Notes: a model not told the origin generated them from the letters alone. Counted from the stretch's first letter, positions 39,365 to 49,528 are shown. The stretch is 64,000 nucleotides of DNA from an uncultured Gammaproteobacteria bacterium (GCA_937139475.1 CAKZQF010000031.1:62001-126000); one strand, 5' to 3'. Translations and numbers: made by a program.

Positions 39365-40264
39365 TCAGCGCGCTCTTACAATTTTCTCAATTAAAAAGTC
39401 GATAAAAACACGTAGCGTTGGTTTAGGGTATTTACTGCCATGATAAACGGCATAGATATCACCACTGGACCCTTCATGCAAAGAAGGTTGCCACTGGGGC
39501 AAGCAGACCGTTAATTTGTTTTGGTTAATCAAATCCAGCATCATCCAGTTAGACATCTGAACAATGCCCCCATCATGAATTGCTGCTTCTAATAGCGGAG
39601 TGCCACCTTTGGAGCTCAAATTACCACGCACTGGTACCTTTACTAACTTTTTATCTTGCTGAAAGTACCAGTAGGTTCTTTGCCTTTCGTTATTCAATAG
39701 TAAACAGTTAAAGTTCACCAAATCTTGCGGCGAACTGGGCGTACCATGCTTCTCAAGATACTTTGGAGAGGCACACAAGAGTGTTTCATTAGGGATTAAC
39801 CTGCGCGCGTGGAGTGAGGAGTCTGTGGGGCGACCAATGCGGATACCAATATCGATATTTTCGCTGTTAAGGTCGACCAATTTATTATCTAAATCAATAA
39901 CCACACTTATTTTTGGATAACGCGCTAAAAACTCGGGTAATAGTGGGGAAATAACTTGTCGGCCAAAACTTTCAAACACCGATATTCTTAGGGAGCCTTC
40001 GGGAGCTTGGTTAGTCTGGCGCATGGATGAAACTAAGCTGTCTGCTTCTGCGATTAGCTTAATGCCCCCTTCAAGAAATTGTTGCCCATCTTCAGTGAGT
40101 ACCAAGCGTCTGGTACTCCGTTTTAGTAACGTTACACCTAATTCTTTTTCTAAGCTGTCAATATTACGAGCGATGGAAGATGGTGCCATACCTAATACCG
40201 CGCCAGTTTTTGAAAAGCTGCCAATATCAACAGTTTTGATAAATATACGGATTAAATCTAACAT
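39365..40264 (-). CDS. LysR-family transcriptional regulator
   Basis: The 299-residue protein has an N-terminal winged helix-turn-helix (FIKTVDIGSFSKTGAVLGMAPSSIARNIDSLEKELG, residues ~8-43) and a C-terminal ligand-binding domain from ~90. It resembles the subgroup with RSTRRLVLTEDGQQFLE. It is divergent from the GST gene, 247 bases away, and lies upstream of the efflux genes in the same direction. Divergent placement makes the GST gene its most likely target; the pump is a weaker candidate. AAAGGT precedes the ATG. Confidence 0.9.
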   Translation of the reverse strand: MLDLIRIFIKTVDIGSFSKTGAVLGMAPSSIARNIDSLEKELGVTLLKRSTRRLVLTEDGQQFLEGGIKLIAEADSLVSSMRQTNQAPEGSLRISVFESFGRQVISPLLPEFLARYPKISVVIDLDNKLVDLNSENIDIGIRIGRPTDSSLHARRLIPNETLLCASPKYLEKHGTPSSPQDLVNFNCLLLNNERQRTYWYFQQDKKLVKVPVRGNLSSKGGTPLLEAAIHDGGIVQMSNWMMLDLINQNKLTVCLPQWQPSLHEGSSGDIYAVYHGSKYPKPTLRVFIDFLIEKIVRAR

Positions 40265-40273
40265 GAATTTACC

Positions 40274-40290
40274 TTTGCGTAGAGCGCAAA
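40274..40290. promoter_or_regulatory. Palindrome in the LysR-GST gap, candidate LysR site
   Basis: TTTGCG and CGCAAA flank 5 bases (17 bp in all), immediately upstream of the LysR start. This fits the T-N11-A type of LysR box and autoregulation, but the evidence is only symmetry and position. Confidence 0.4.
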
Positions 40291-40511
40291 ACTGATTGGC
40301 GTAATGTGTCTATTCTAAACATATAGTGGGTTGGATACAATTTCTCTGTGAGTTCAGCATTAGCTTCTCAAAAAGAGATTGGCTCCATTAATAAGGCCAA
40401 ACAATTAAGCGCATATTGGTATTGGCGGCGCATGTTGACAAATTCATCACATCATTAGAAGCGTCAAGAGTGACGCCCAGTACACCTAAAACTGGTAAGG
40501 AAAAAACTTGT

Positions 40512-41177
40512 ATGGCCGATATTCAGCTTTATTCATTAGGCTCCCCCAACGGCATAAAAATTCCAGTCGCATTGGAAGAGATGGCACTAGCATATGATGT
40601 GCACACAGTCGACATATTAAAGGGAGAGCAGTTTAGCCAACAATTCACCCAAATTAACCCCAATCAAAAGATACCAGCAATAGTGGATCTTAACGGCCCT
40701 AATGGCACTGAGCACCCAATCATGGAGTCAGGGGCAATATTGCTTTACTTGGCTGGCAAATCGGGAAAATTATTATCGCAAGATGCGGTCAAGCGTAGTG
40801 AGACAATGCAATGGCTGTTTTTTCAAGCTAGCGCGGTTGGACCGATGTTTGGTGCCTTTGGGCACTTTCATACCTACGGTAAGGACAATTGCGATCACCC
40901 TTATCCAGAGCAACGCTTTGCCAATGAAAGTAAGCGAATACTGCGTATTGTGGACGAGCAGTTAAACGGCCAAGATTACCTCATTGCTGATGAATATAGC
41001 ATTGCCGATATTTCCGTTTTTCCGTGGGTAATTTGGCTAGATATGTTCTACCAAGCGTCGGATTTATTAGGGCTTGATAGTTATCAAAATATTAATCGGT
41101 GGTTAGCTAGGTGTCTCAATCGCCCTGCAACAAAACGTGGTCTTGATGTCTATAGCTTTTTAGAGATAGGAAAATAA
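40512..41177 (+). CDS. Glutathione S-transferase-like protein
   Basis: The 221-residue protein has a thioredoxin-fold N-terminal domain (LYSLGSPNGIKIPVALEEMAL, NPNQKIPAIVD, ESGAILLYLA) and an all-helical C-terminal domain (NGQDYLIADEYSIADISVFPWV). It resembles the YfcG/YghU-type GSTs, in which the first residues after SPNG bind glutathione. I chose ATG 40512 (AAGGA upstream), not the upstream GTG or TTG frame start at 40416. It is divergent from a LysR gene that probably controls it. The substrate is unknown. Confidence 0.88.
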   Translation: MADIQLYSLGSPNGIKIPVALEEMALAYDVHTVDILKGEQFSQQFTQINPNQKIPAIVDLNGPNGTEHPIMESGAILLYLAGKSGKLLSQDAVKRSETMQWLFFQASAVGPMFGAFGHFHTYGKDNCDHPYPEQRFANESKRILRIVDEQLNGQDYLIADEYSIADISVFPWVIWLDMFYQASDLLGLDSYQNINRWLARCLNRPATKRGLDVYSFLEIGK

Positions 41178-41205
41178 AAAGCTCACCGATAACGATGAGC
41201 TTTTT
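41176..41205. terminator. Bidirectional terminator between GST and srmB
   Basis: AAAAAGCTCA is mirrored by TGAGCTTTTT around a 10-base loop; the flanks give T-runs on both strands. It overlaps the GST stop codon. Confidence 0.85.
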
Positions 41206-41225
41206 GTGATTATATTCGCCCTGAA

Positions 41226-42476
41226 CTATTTTTTACTTTTCTTGCGGCTTTTCTTTAATTGTTTCTTGAGCTTCGCTTTCTTTTGCGCCGCTGTTAGCTT
41301 GACCTTTTTCTTGGTAGAGCGCACTTTAGATTCTTTATGCTTGGGCTCTAGTCCTTCGATGCGACGACGGCGAAGTTTTTGCTCAGTGTAGCGTTCAATT
41401 TTACCCAAGGTTTTCATTTCATGGCCTTGGGCAATAGAGATGGCAATGCCTTTTTTCCCAGCGCGGCCGGTACGACCTATACGATGCAGGTAAACATCAC
41501 TGGTGTATGGTAAGTCATAGTTAATCACATGACTGATATCGTCAATGTCTAAGCCACGTGCCGCGACATCGGTGGCCACTAGAATATTTAACTCGCCATT
41601 TTTAAATCGCTCAAGTGATTCATTGCGTCTATCTTGTGCCATCTTACCTTGCAAGTAACACACACTGATGCCAAAGCTTTGTAGCTTGGCCACAAGCTCA
41701 GCTAATCGCTCACGTGTTTTGACAAACACAATAGTGCGCTCAAACTCTGGCTGTTGTAATAAGTGACCAAGGATTTTCTGTTTGTGCTCTAGGTCATCGG
41801 CCAAATGTACCCATTGTACTATTTTGGCTGCTTCTTTGCGTGATGGGTTAGCGTCAACTCGAATCGGATCTTTTAAGACCATGTTCACAAAGCGATCAAG
41901 CCCTTTGCCCTCGAGCGTTGCTGAGTAAAGCATGGTTTGTAAGCGCCAGCGCGCTTCATCGGCAACACGCTCCATATCATCGATAAAGCCCATGTCCAGC
42001 ATACGATCAGCTTCGTCCATGATTAAGAACTCAACACTGCGCATATCAAGTTGCTCGGTGTCGATAAACTCCATCAGGCGACCTGGTGTTGCCACTAAGA
42101 CATCGGCATTTTTCTCTAGTAACTCTTCATGCACTTCATAATCAACGCCGCCGGTAATACAAATCGGTTTTAGTGCGGTGAACTCGGTTAGGTCTAACGC
42201 GTAATCATAAACCTGATTGGCAAGCTCTCGCGTAGGCGTAATAATCAAAACACGTGGTGGTCCCGGCTTTACGCGCGGAAAATCGATTAAATGTTGTAGT
42301 GCCGGTAACAAAAATGCAGCCGTTTTACCTGTGCCTGTTGGTGCACAGCCAAGAATATCACGCTGATCCATTGCCGCTGGAATCGCTTCACGTTGTATCG
42401 TTGTTGGTGATTCGTAGCCCATTTTCGCTAAGGCTTGATCTAACGACGGATCGAGATCTAATTCTTCAAAGCTCAT
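41226..42476 (-). CDS. srmB: DEAD-box RNA helicase SrmB
   Basis: SrmB acts in assembly of the large ribosomal subunit, notably in cold. The 416-residue protein has the full set: TIQREAIP (Q motif region), APTGTGKT, PTRELA, GG, TPGR, DEAD, SAT, ARGLD and HRIGRTGRAG. The segments LIDFPRVKPGPPRVLI and ADDLEHKQKILGHLL are close to E. coli SrmB, which separates it from RhlE-type helicases. The tail (~375-416) is lysine-rich. It shares a terminator with GST. Confidence 0.9.
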   Translation of the reverse strand: MSFEELDLDPSLDQALAKMGYESPTTIQREAIPAAMDQRDILGCAPTGTGKTAAFLLPALQHLIDFPRVKPGPPRVLIITPTRELANQVYDYALDLTEFTALKPICITGGVDYEVHEELLEKNADVLVATPGRLMEFIDTEQLDMRSVEFLIMDEADRMLDMGFIDDMERVADEARWRLQTMLYSATLEGKGLDRFVNMVLKDPIRVDANPSRKEAAKIVQWVHLADDLEHKQKILGHLLQQPEFERTIVFVKTRERLAELVAKLQSFGISVCYLQGKMAQDRRNESLERFKNGELNILVATDVAARGLDIDDISHVINYDLPYTSDVYLHRIGRTGRAGKKGIAISIAQGHEMKTLGKIERYTEQKLRRRRIEGLEPKHKESKVRSTKKKVKLTAAQKKAKLKKQLKKSRKKSKK

Positions 42477-42565
42477 GATTGTTGGTTTTCCTAAAAAAAT
42501 TTGGCGCCATTATACCTAAATCTTGCTGTAATGGCGGATTAAAATCTATTTGTGAGAGCAAACGC

Positions 42566-43084
42566 TTAGTTTAATTGGGCAATCTCTTCGATTACTTGGG
42601 TTAGCCAATCGCTGATACGTTGCTCGCTAAGATCAAATTGGCACTCATCATCTAAGGCCAGACCAACGAAATGACTTTTATCCGCGGTTAGTGCTTTTGA
42701 TTCGTTAAACTCATAGCCCTGATTAGGCCAGTACCCGACAATTTGTGGGTTAAGCGGCACGAGTTTGTCATGTAGCAGGCCCATCGCATCCAAGAACCAA
42801 TCTGTGTAACCCTCTTGGTCCCCTTGACCATAAAATGCTATCACCTTATTGGACAAATCAAATTGGTCGAGTTCGTCCCATAATGCTTCCCAATCTTCCT
42901 GTAATTCGCCATAATCCCAAGTCGATATTCCGAGAATCAAAATATCGTAATCATTAATTAACGATAAGCCAGATTCTTTAATATTGTGGATATCGACTAG
43001 CTCTTCACCAAGAAATTGCTGCATTTTCTCTGCCGTCATTTCGCTATAACAGGTTGTAGAGCCGTAAAATAAACCAATCTTCAT
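42566..43084 (-). CDS. fldB: Flavodoxin (FldB type)
   Basis: This FMN-binding electron carrier has 172 residues. The phosphate loop GSTTCYSEMTAE is at residues 8-19, with the flavin loops STWDYGELQEDWEALW and YGQGDQEGYTDWFLDAMG. It is closer to FldB than to FldA (LFYGSTTCY, LNPQIVGYWP, EFNESKA). In E. coli fldB is divergent from xerD; the same layout is kept here apart from the inserted ogt. Confidence 0.9.
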   Translation of the reverse strand: MKIGLFYGSTTCYSEMTAEKMQQFLGEELVDIHNIKESGLSLINDYDILILGISTWDYGELQEDWEALWDELDQFDLSNKVIAFYGQGDQEGYTDWFLDAMGLLHDKLVPLNPQIVGYWPNQGYEFNESKALTADKSHFVGLALDDECQFDLSEQRISDWLTQVIEEIAQLN

Positions 43085-43143
43085 TTAAGCATTGTCCGAT
43101 AAGGAATTTGAATGGGCTATTCTACCAAAACTGGAGTCGATTT

Positions 43144-43650
43144 GTGAAAGGCAATTTAGACCAAACGCAGCAAAGTATTTATTTCTCACCTATCGGTCAG
43201 TTAATCATTACCCAGCAAGGTGCCGCCGTCACGGAAATACAGTGGTTAGATCGCAAACACGAATTGCCAGAAATAGAAGATGGGCCAATTAGACATTGGC
43301 TTGATAACTATTTTACCGGTCAATGCGATGGCCATTTTAGCTTTGATTTAAAGCCGCAAGGTACCTTGTTTCAACAGCGTGTTTGGCATGCCATGGCGCA
43401 AATTCCCGTTGGCCAAACTCTAACCTACGGAGAAATTGCCAAATCGCTGAAATCTAGTGCTCAGGCAGTTGGTAATGCTTGTCGCTGCAATAACATTGTC
43501 ATCATGATCCCTTGCCACCGAGTGCTTAGCGCAAACGGCAACGGAGGATATGCGGGGCAAACACAAGGGGTAATGATGCAGCGTAAATTAGGCTTATTGG
43601 CGCTAGAAGTCGGTGTCGATCCAAAAGAGATTGTGATCGATGGCAGTTAA
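43144..43650 (+). CDS. ogt: Methylated-DNA-protein cysteine methyltransferase (Ogt/MGMT)
   Basis: This enzyme repairs O6-alkylguanine or O4-alkylthymine by transferring the alkyl group to its own cysteine. The 168-residue protein has the active-site IPCHRV (Cys124), the helix-turn-helix region IPVGQTLTYGEIAKSL, and NACRCNN. I chose GTG 43144, with GGAG seven bases before it, over TTG 43108. It overlaps xerD by 11 bases and sits between fldB and xerD. Confidence 0.9.
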   Translation: MKGNLDQTQQSIYFSPIGQLIITQQGAAVTEIQWLDRKHELPEIEDGPIRHWLDNYFTGQCDGHFSFDLKPQGTLFQQRVWHAMAQIPVGQTLTYGEIAKSLKSSAQAVGNACRCNNIVIMIPCHRVLSANGNGGYAGQTQGVMMQRKLGLLALEVGVDPKEIVIDGS

Positions 43651-44542
43651 AGATGCCGCTGCTCATCGTTTTGTTGAGCAATTTCTTGATATGTTGTGGT
43701 TAGAGCAGGGACTAAGTGACAATACCCTGGCCGCCTATCGCAGCGACTTAGCAAAGTTTAGAGAGTTTCTGCTCAAAGAGGGCAAGGATGTCGATACAGC
43801 ACAAGCGATCGATATTGTTGCCTATCAAGCCCAGTTAGCCGCACTTAAACGGGCTAAAACTACCACGGCGCGTATTGTGTCATCATTGCGCCGCTTTTAT
43901 GATTATTTGCAGCAAAGCCAATTGATGGCGCTAAACCCAATGGCGAAAATCAGCAATCCAAAACTCGATAAAAAGATTCCGCAATCACTCTCACTAGAAC
44001 AAGTTGAGGCATTGTTAGGTGCGCCCAATCAAGAAGATGCAATGGAAATGCGTGATAAGGCGATGCTTGAATTGCTCTATGCAACCGGTCTGCGGGTAAC
44101 AGAGCTAGTTAGTTTAACCCTCGACCAACTCAACCTTGAACAAGGGGGCATTCGGGTCGTAGGTAAAGGCAATAAAGAGCGCTTGGTGCCGCTGGGTGAA
44201 CAGGCGGTCGACTGTATTTATCAGTACTTAAAATCAAGTCGTCCTGCGTTACTCAAAGGAGCAACCGATGTGGTGTTTCCTAGTAAACGTGGATTACAAA
44301 TGACACGGCAAACATTTTGGCACCGCATAAAATATTATGCACAAGTTGCTGGCATTAATCATGATATATCGCCCCATACACTGCGCCATGCCTTTGCGAC
44401 ACATTTAGTGAACTTTGGTGCGGATTTACGGGTCGTGCAGTTGTTGTTGGGGCATAGTGATTTGTCGACTACACAAATCTATACGCATGTGGCGAAGGCG
44501 CGTTTGCAAGAATTGCATCAGCGCCATCATCCCAGACCTTAA
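43640..44542 (+). CDS. xerD: Tyrosine recombinase XerD
   Basis: XerD resolves chromosome dimers at dif with XerC and FtsK. The 300-residue protein has a core-binding N-terminal domain and the catalytic domain with Arg152 (TGLRVTEL), Lys176, His246 and Arg249 (HTLRHAFATHLV), His272 and nucleophile Tyr281 (LGHSDLSTTQIYTHV). The XerD-like features and fldB neighbour favour XerD over XerC. The start lies inside the end of ogt, so ogt and xerD are co-transcribed. Confidence 0.95.
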   Translation: MAVKDAAAHRFVEQFLDMLWLEQGLSDNTLAAYRSDLAKFREFLLKEGKDVDTAQAIDIVAYQAQLAALKRAKTTTARIVSSLRRFYDYLQQSQLMALNPMAKISNPKLDKKIPQSLSLEQVEALLGAPNQEDAMEMRDKAMLELLYATGLRVTELVSLTLDQLNLEQGGIRVVGKGNKERLVPLGEQAVDCIYQYLKSSRPALLKGATDVVFPSKRGLQMTRQTFWHRIKYYAQVAGINHDISPHTLRHAFATHLVNFGADLRVVQLLLGHSDLSTTQIYTHVAKARLQELHQRHHPRP

Positions 44543-44564
44543 AGACTGTCCTTAACAAAAGACC

Positions 44565-46445
44565 TTAAAGTGATAGGTATTGCTTAACTTGGTTAACGAT
44601 ACCTGCACTATCTAACTGTAACATCTCTTGCTGCTGTGCTTGCGTACCTTGGCATACAAACTTATCAGGCAAGCCTAAGTTTAGCACTGCTGGTTTTAAT
44701 CGATTTGTCATCACGTGCTGGGTAATTGCACTACCTGCACCGCCAATGATTGCGTTTTCTTCCAAGGTAACTAACACATCGTGAGATTGCGCCAGTTCTG
44801 TTACTAGCTGAGCATCAAAAGGTTTGATGAATCGCATGTCAACGACGGTTGCATCAAGTGCTTGTGCTGCAGATAAGGCGTTTGGCAATAAGGTACCAAA
44901 ATTTAGTATGGCCACTTTGTCGCCCGCTTGGGCTTTACTCGACTCTCGCTTCACAACACCCTTGCCGATGGCAAGCTGTGTCATTTGTTGTTCTATCTCT
45001 GCACCGATACTACCGCCACGAGGATAACGAACAGCGGCTGGCCCCTGGTGCTGATAACCCGTAAAGAGCATTTGGCGACATTCGTTTTCATCACTTGGCG
45101 CCATGATAAGCATGTTTGGAATGCAGTTCATGAAGCTTAAATCAAATGCTCCTTGGTGAGTTTCACCATCAGCGCCAACGAGTCCACCACGGTCAATCGC
45201 AAATAACACGTCAAGGTTTGGAATGGCAACATCATGAATTAATTGGTCATACCCTCGTTGTAAGAAGGTTGAGTAAATTGCGACCACCGGTTTTAAATTC
45301 TCACACGCCATACCAGCGCCTAAGGTAACAGCATGTTGCTCTGCAATAGCGGCATCAAAGTAGCGATCTGGGAACTGTTGTGAGTAAGCAACCATGCCTG
45401 AGCCTTCTCGCATCGCTGGCGTAATTGCCATTAGGCGCTTATCCGCTTGAGCCATGTCGCATAGCCAATTACCAAATACCTTTGAGAATGTCATTGTGCT
45501 TGAACCGCTAGGTAATGAACTCTCATCGGGATTAAATTTGGGCACACCATGATAGCCAATGGGATCTTGTTCGGCAGGTTTGTAGCCTTTGCCTTTTTTG
45601 GTCATCACGTGCAGAATTTGCGGGCCTTTTAAGCCGCGCATGTTTCGTAGGGTTTCGACTAGACCGTTTACATCGTGCCCATCGACAGGCCCGATATAGT
45701 TAAAACCAAACTCTTCAAATAACGTACCGGGCACGACCATGCCTTTGAGGTGCTCTTCAGAGCGGCGCGCTAATTCTTTAATGCTCGGTACGCCAGAGAG
45801 TAATTTCTTGCCCCCCTCGCGAATCGAGGTGTAAAGATTACCGGTTAGAATCTTTGCTAGGTGGTTGTTCAATGCGCCGACATTTTCTGAGATTGACATT
45901 TCATTGTCATTTAAAATAATCAACATGTCTTTGTCTAAGGCACCTGCATGATTCATCGCTTCAAACGCCATCCCGCCGGTTATTGCACCATCACCGATAA
46001 CGGCAACGGTTTTGCGGTTCTTTCCCTCTTTTTCAGCGGCGATTGCCATGCCTAATGCGGCACTGATTGAGGTGCCTGAATGGCCAACGGTAAATGTATC
46101 GAACTCACTTTCATTGCGATTTGGAAAAGGGTGCAGTCCATCTTTTTGGCGAATAGTATGCATTTGTTCGCGTCGACCGGTAAGGATCTTATGCGGATAA
46201 GCCTGGTGCCCTACATCCCAAATTATACGGTCAATGGGCGTATTAAATACATAATGCAATGCAACAGTTAGCTCAACGGTGCCAAGGCCTGAAGCCAGGT
46301 GTCCGCTGGATTTGCTCACCGATTTTAGCAGGTAGCTGCGTAACTGGTCGCTCAATTGAGGCAAATTTGTTTGGGGTAGAAGTCGCAACTCTTGCGGTTC
46401 ATTTGCTAATGCAAGGAGAGGGAACTGTGAAATATCTACGCTCAT
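44565..46445 (-). CDS. dxs: 1-deoxy-D-xylulose-5-phosphate synthase
   Basis: Dxs makes DXP from pyruvate and glyceraldehyde 3-phosphate, the entry to non-mevalonate isoprenoids, and also feeds thiamine and pyridoxal phosphate. The 626-residue protein shows [31 protein letters not shown], the ThDP motif [37 protein letters not shown] and [14 protein letters not shown]. It is last in the xseB-ispA-dxs operon, 13 bases after ispA. Confidence 0.98.
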   Translation of the reverse strand: MSVDISQFPLLALANEPQELRLLPQTNLPQLSDQLRSYLLKSVSKSSGHLASGLGTVELTVALHYVFNTPIDRIIWDVGHQAYPHKILTGRREQMHTIRQKDGLHPFPNRNESEFDTFTVGHSGTSISAALGMAIAAEKEGKNRKTVAVIGDGAITGGMAFEAMNHAGALDKDMLIILNDNEMSISENVGALNNHLAKILTGNLYTSIREGGKKLLSGVPSIKELARRSEEHLKGMVVPGTLFEEFGFNYIGPVDGHDVNGLVETLRNMRGLKGPQILHVMTKKGKGYKPAEQDPIGYHGVPKFNPDESSLPSGSSTMTFSKVFGNWLCDMAQADKRLMAITPAMREGSGMVAYSQQFPDRYFDAAIAEQHAVTLGAGMACENLKPVVAIYSTFLQRGYDQLIHDVAIPNLDVLFAIDRGGLVGADGETHQGAFDLSFMNCIPNMLIMAPSDENECRQMLFTGYQHQGPAAVRYPRGGSIGAEIEQQMTQLAIGKGVVKRESSKAQAGDKVAILNFGTLLPNALSAAQALDATVVDMRFIKPFDAQLVTELAQSHDVLVTLEENAIIGGAGSAITQHVMTNRLKPAVLNLGLPDKFVCQGTQAQQQEMLQLDSAGIVNQVKQYLSL

Positions 46446-46458
46446 ATTACTCTTTTTC

Positions 46459-47334
46459 TTATTGTTTACGGAGTATAATATACTGCGCGAAATCTTTTAA
46501 TTGCTGGCTATCTACCGGCAGTGTATCTAATGCGGTTGTTGCTTGGTCTATTAATATAGACGCTTTTTTCTGAGCTTGTTCCAAGCCCATCAACGCGGGG
46601 TAGGTGCTCTTGTTTGCAGCTTCGTCTGAACCTTGAGGTTTACCTAAGGTTTCAGTATCGCTAATTATATCTAAAATGTCATCATGTACTTGGAAAGCTA
46701 AGCCAATATTTTTAGCAAATACACGTAAGGCTTGTCGATGTTGTTCGCTTGCATTCGCTGCAATAGCTCCTAGTTCGACGGCTGCTTCAATCAATGCACC
46801 AGTTTTATGACGATGAATTTGCTCTAATTCGGTTAAGCTAATGTGCTTATTTGTTGCCGCGATATCTAGTGCTTGGCCACCACACATGCCTTGGTATCCG
46901 CTAGCACGAGCCAGTGTTTTAATCATTTGCACTTGTTGGCTGGGTTTGAGTGGGGCATCGCTGAGTAATTCAAACGCTAGCGTTTGTAGGGCGTCACCAG
47001 CCAGGATAGCCGTTGCTTCGTCAAACTTGATGTGACAAGTAGGCTGACCACGGCGTAGTGCGTCATCATCCATCGCGGGCAAGTCATCATGAATTAAAGA
47101 GTAGGCATGTATCGCCTCAACGCTACCTGCGACATAGTCTAAGGCTTGCGGCTGTGCGCCAAACATTTCGCCGACAGCATAAACAAGAAACGGACGAACT
47201 CGTTTACCGCCAAGTAATAAGCCATAACTAATCGCTTGATGTAGATTGGGGTCATTTACCTCAATACATTGTAAGTAGTGAGATAGAAACTCATTTACAC
47301 GATGCGCTTTATTTTTTAAGTATGCTGCGTCCAC
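46459..47334 (-). CDS. ispA: Polyprenyl synthetase, (2E,6E)-farnesyl diphosphate synthase
   Basis: IspA joins IPP and DMAPP units to farnesyl diphosphate in isoprenoid synthesis. The 291-residue protein has [11 protein letters not shown], the first aspartate-rich motif [15 protein letters not shown] and the second DDILD. It lies between xseB (2-base gap) and dxs, as in E. coli, which supplies its substrates through DXP. Confidence 0.96.
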   Translation of the reverse strand: MDAAYLKNKAHRVNEFLSHYLQCIEVNDPNLHQAISYGLLLGGKRVRPFLVYAVGEMFGAQPQALDYVAGSVEAIHAYSLIHDDLPAMDDDALRRGQPTCHIKFDEATAILAGDALQTLAFELLSDAPLKPSQQVQMIKTLARASGYQGMCGGQALDIAATNKHISLTELEQIHRHKTGALIEAAVELGAIAANASEQHRQALRVFAKNIGLAFQVHDDILDIISDTETLGKPQGSDEAANKSTYPALMGLEQAQKKASILIDQATTALDTLPVDSQQLKDFAQYIILRKQ

Positions 47335-47336
47335 TT

Positions 47337-47579
47337 TTAATCTTCTGCTTTATTAAAAGGCTGAGTTGATGATTCGCTGGTATTATTCATTAGGATATCA
47401 ACTTTTTGTTGTGCGCCATTAAGTTTTTGCTGGCCACTGCGCGCAAGTCCAATTCCACGTTCAAACTGACTCAAGGCTTTATCTAATTCAAGATCACCCT
47501 GTTCTAATTGATTTACAATGGTTTCTAGTTCATCAAGAGTGGCTTCAAAACTCAGGTTTTCAATTTTTTTAGTGGCCAT
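47337..47579 (-). CDS. xseB: Exodeoxyribonuclease VII small subunit
   Basis: XseB combines with XseA to degrade single-stranded DNA. The 80-residue protein has the characteristic FEATLDELETIVNQLEQGDLELDKAL and a following FERGIGLARSGQQKL helix. I chose ATG 47579 because the family starts near it and GAGAAAG is upstream. It opens the operon with ispA and dxs. Confidence 0.94.
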   Translation of the reverse strand: MATKKIENLSFEATLDELETIVNQLEQGDLELDKALSQFERGIGLARSGQQKLNGAQQKVDILMNNTSESSTQPFNKAED

Positions 47580-47819
47580 AATCTTTCTCGCTTGCAAGGT
47601 TTCGCGCAACCTTAGCCCAGTTCATCATATTGGTCAATAACTTCACTAGTTCACTGATTTAATTTCAAAAAAAATGTGCAAAAAAGACTAAACAATTGTG
47701 GGTTAATTCCGATACTATATTAATATCATGTTTCTAATAACTATTTATTAGTCACTCTATGCTTTCAATAGTGCGTTTTGCACGTTGCAATTAGTGCAAC
47801 AGCTCGTAGGAGATTTTCA

Positions 47820-48578
47820 GTGGATTTAGCAACTCTCATAGGCCTGTTAGGCGCCTGGGGTATGATTATCATGGCAATGATGCAAGGTGGCGACCTTGGT
47901 ATGTTTGTCGATGTCCCTTCGGTACTCATCGTGTTCTGTGGATCACCGTTTGCTGTAATGATGATGTATGGTATGGGCCAGTTTGCGGGGGCAGGTAAGG
48001 TGTTCGGCAAAGCCTTCATGCTAAAACTTGATGACCCACAAGATCTCATTGCAAAATCTGTCGAATTAGCTGATGCGGCTCGAAAAGGCGGCTTTTTAGC
48101 GTTGGAAGAAGCTGAAATCCCGAATAAATTTATGCAAAAAGGCATCGATATGTTGGTGGATGGTCATGAGGCTGATGTTGTAAAAGGCACCTTGAGTAAA
48201 GATATTGACCTAACGCTAGATCGACATAAAGCCGGTGCAGGCATTTTTAAATCTCTTGGTGATGTCGGCCCCGCGATGGGCATGATCGGTACACTTATTG
48301 GGTTGGTTGCGATGCTACAAAACATGGATGACCCGAAATCAATCGGTCCAGCGATGGCGGTAGCACTTTTGACAACCATGTATGGTGCGATGCTAGCTAA
48401 CCTTATTGCATTGCCTATCTGTGCCAAGCTTAAACTACGCGGCACTGAAGAGGCATTGAACCAAACGCTAATCCTTGATTCTATTCTAGCCATTCAAGAC
48501 GGACAAAACCCTCGTGTTATTGAGGGAATGTTACAGAACTATCTGGCAGAGGGTAAACGACCCGCACCAGAGGAGTAG
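47820..48578 (+). CDS. pomA: Sodium-driven flagellar stator protein PomA (MotA family)
   Basis: PomA with PomB forms the sodium-channel stator that turns polar flagella. The 252-residue inner-membrane protein has four hydrophobic segments and PomA/MotA signatures: DLATLIGLLGAWGMIIMAM at the start, GKAFMLK, GDVGPAMGMIGTLIGLVAML and AVALLTTMYGAMLANL. I chose GTG 47820 (AGGAG seven bases before), where the PomA family start aligns; an upstream frame start at 47778 is unlikely. pomB follows after 5 bases. Confidence 0.94.
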   Translation: MDLATLIGLLGAWGMIIMAMMQGGDLGMFVDVPSVLIVFCGSPFAVMMMYGMGQFAGAGKVFGKAFMLKLDDPQDLIAKSVELADAARKGGFLALEEAEIPNKFMQKGIDMLVDGHEADVVKGTLSKDIDLTLDRHKAGAGIFKSLGDVGPAMGMIGTLIGLVAMLQNMDDPKSIGPAMAVALLTTMYGAMLANLIALPICAKLKLRGTEEALNQTLILDSILAIQDGQNPRVIEGMLQNYLAEGKRPAPEE

Positions 48579-48583
48579 TCGTA

Positions 48584-49507
48584 ATGAGTGATGATTGCCC
48601 TAAATGTCCCGATTGTCCACCCGAGGGCTTGCCTGCGTGGATGGGGACTTTTGCCGATCTGATGTCGCTGCTAATGTGTTTTTTCGTTTTGCTGTTGGCA
48701 ATGTCAGAGATGGATGTACTCAAGTTCAAGCAAATTGCCGGGTCGATGAAGTATGCTTTTGGTGTTCAAAATAAAATTGAAGTCAAAGATATTCCCAAAG
48801 GCACTAGTGTTATTGCGCAAGAGTTCAGACCTGGCCGGCCTGATCCCACACCAATTGAGGTAATTAACCAACAAACGGTGGAGATCACCCAACGCGAATT
48901 AGATTTCCAAGAAGGTGAAGATACCAATTCTGGCGGTAAGGAGTTACAACGCGGCAACCAACGCGGCGCAGCGGCTGCTGCAGATAGTGAATCTGAGTCG
49001 AAAGCAAAGGCTGCTCAAGAGAAAACCAATGAGCAGCTTAAGAAAATAGCGCTTAAGATGGAAAAGCAAATCCAAGATGGTGCCATCGAAATTGAGTCAC
49101 TAGGACAGCAAATTATTATTCGCATCCGCGAAAAAGGCTCATTCCCGTCTGGTTCGGCGAACCTACAACCACGTTTTGTTCCCGTGATCATCGAAGTGGG
49201 TAAGCTACTTGCTGATATTCCAGGTGAAATTACCGTATCGGGACACACCGACGGTGAGCAAATGCATTCTGAGCTCTATAAGTCTAATTGGGACTTGTCC
49301 TCGCAGCGAGCTGTTGCTGTTGCACATGAACTGGTTAAAGTGCGTAATTTCGATCCAACACGTTTGCAAGTGGTCGGTTTAGCCAATATGAAACCACTAA
49401 GTGAAGGCACTGATATTCAAACTCGCCGCCGCAACCGCCGAGTTGAAATTGCGATTATGCAAGGAAAGGCAAAAGAGTCTGAGAGAATTGGCTTAACCCA
49501 AGATTAA
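48584..49507 (+). CDS. pomB: Sodium-driven flagellar stator protein PomB (MotB family)
   Basis: PomB anchors the stator to peptidoglycan and carries the ion-binding aspartate. The 307-residue protein begins with a Cys-rich CPKCPDCPPEG, then one helix (WMGTFADLMSLLMCFF, with Asp25 as the sodium site), the plug/linker KFKQIAGSMKYAFGVQ, and the C-terminal OmpA-like domain (VSGHTDGEQ through RRRNRRVEIAI). Sodium coupling is inferred from the family. AGGAG precedes ATG. Unlike proton MotB, the linker contains an acidic/Ala-rich low-complexity part (~125-155). Confidence 0.94.
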   Translation: MSDDCPKCPDCPPEGLPAWMGTFADLMSLLMCFFVLLLAMSEMDVLKFKQIAGSMKYAFGVQNKIEVKDIPKGTSVIAQEFRPGRPDPTPIEVINQQTVEITQRELDFQEGEDTNSGGKELQRGNQRGAAAAADSESESKAKAAQEKTNEQLKKIALKMEKQIQDGAIEIESLGQQIIIRIREKGSFPSGSANLQPRFVPVIIEVGKLLADIPGEITVSGHTDGEQMHSELYKSNWDLSSQRAVAVAHELVKVRNFDPTRLQVVGLANMKPLSEGTDIQTRRRNRRVEIAIMQGKAKESERIGLTQD

Positions 49508-49528
49508 GTCTTGCCTACCTATCTATTG

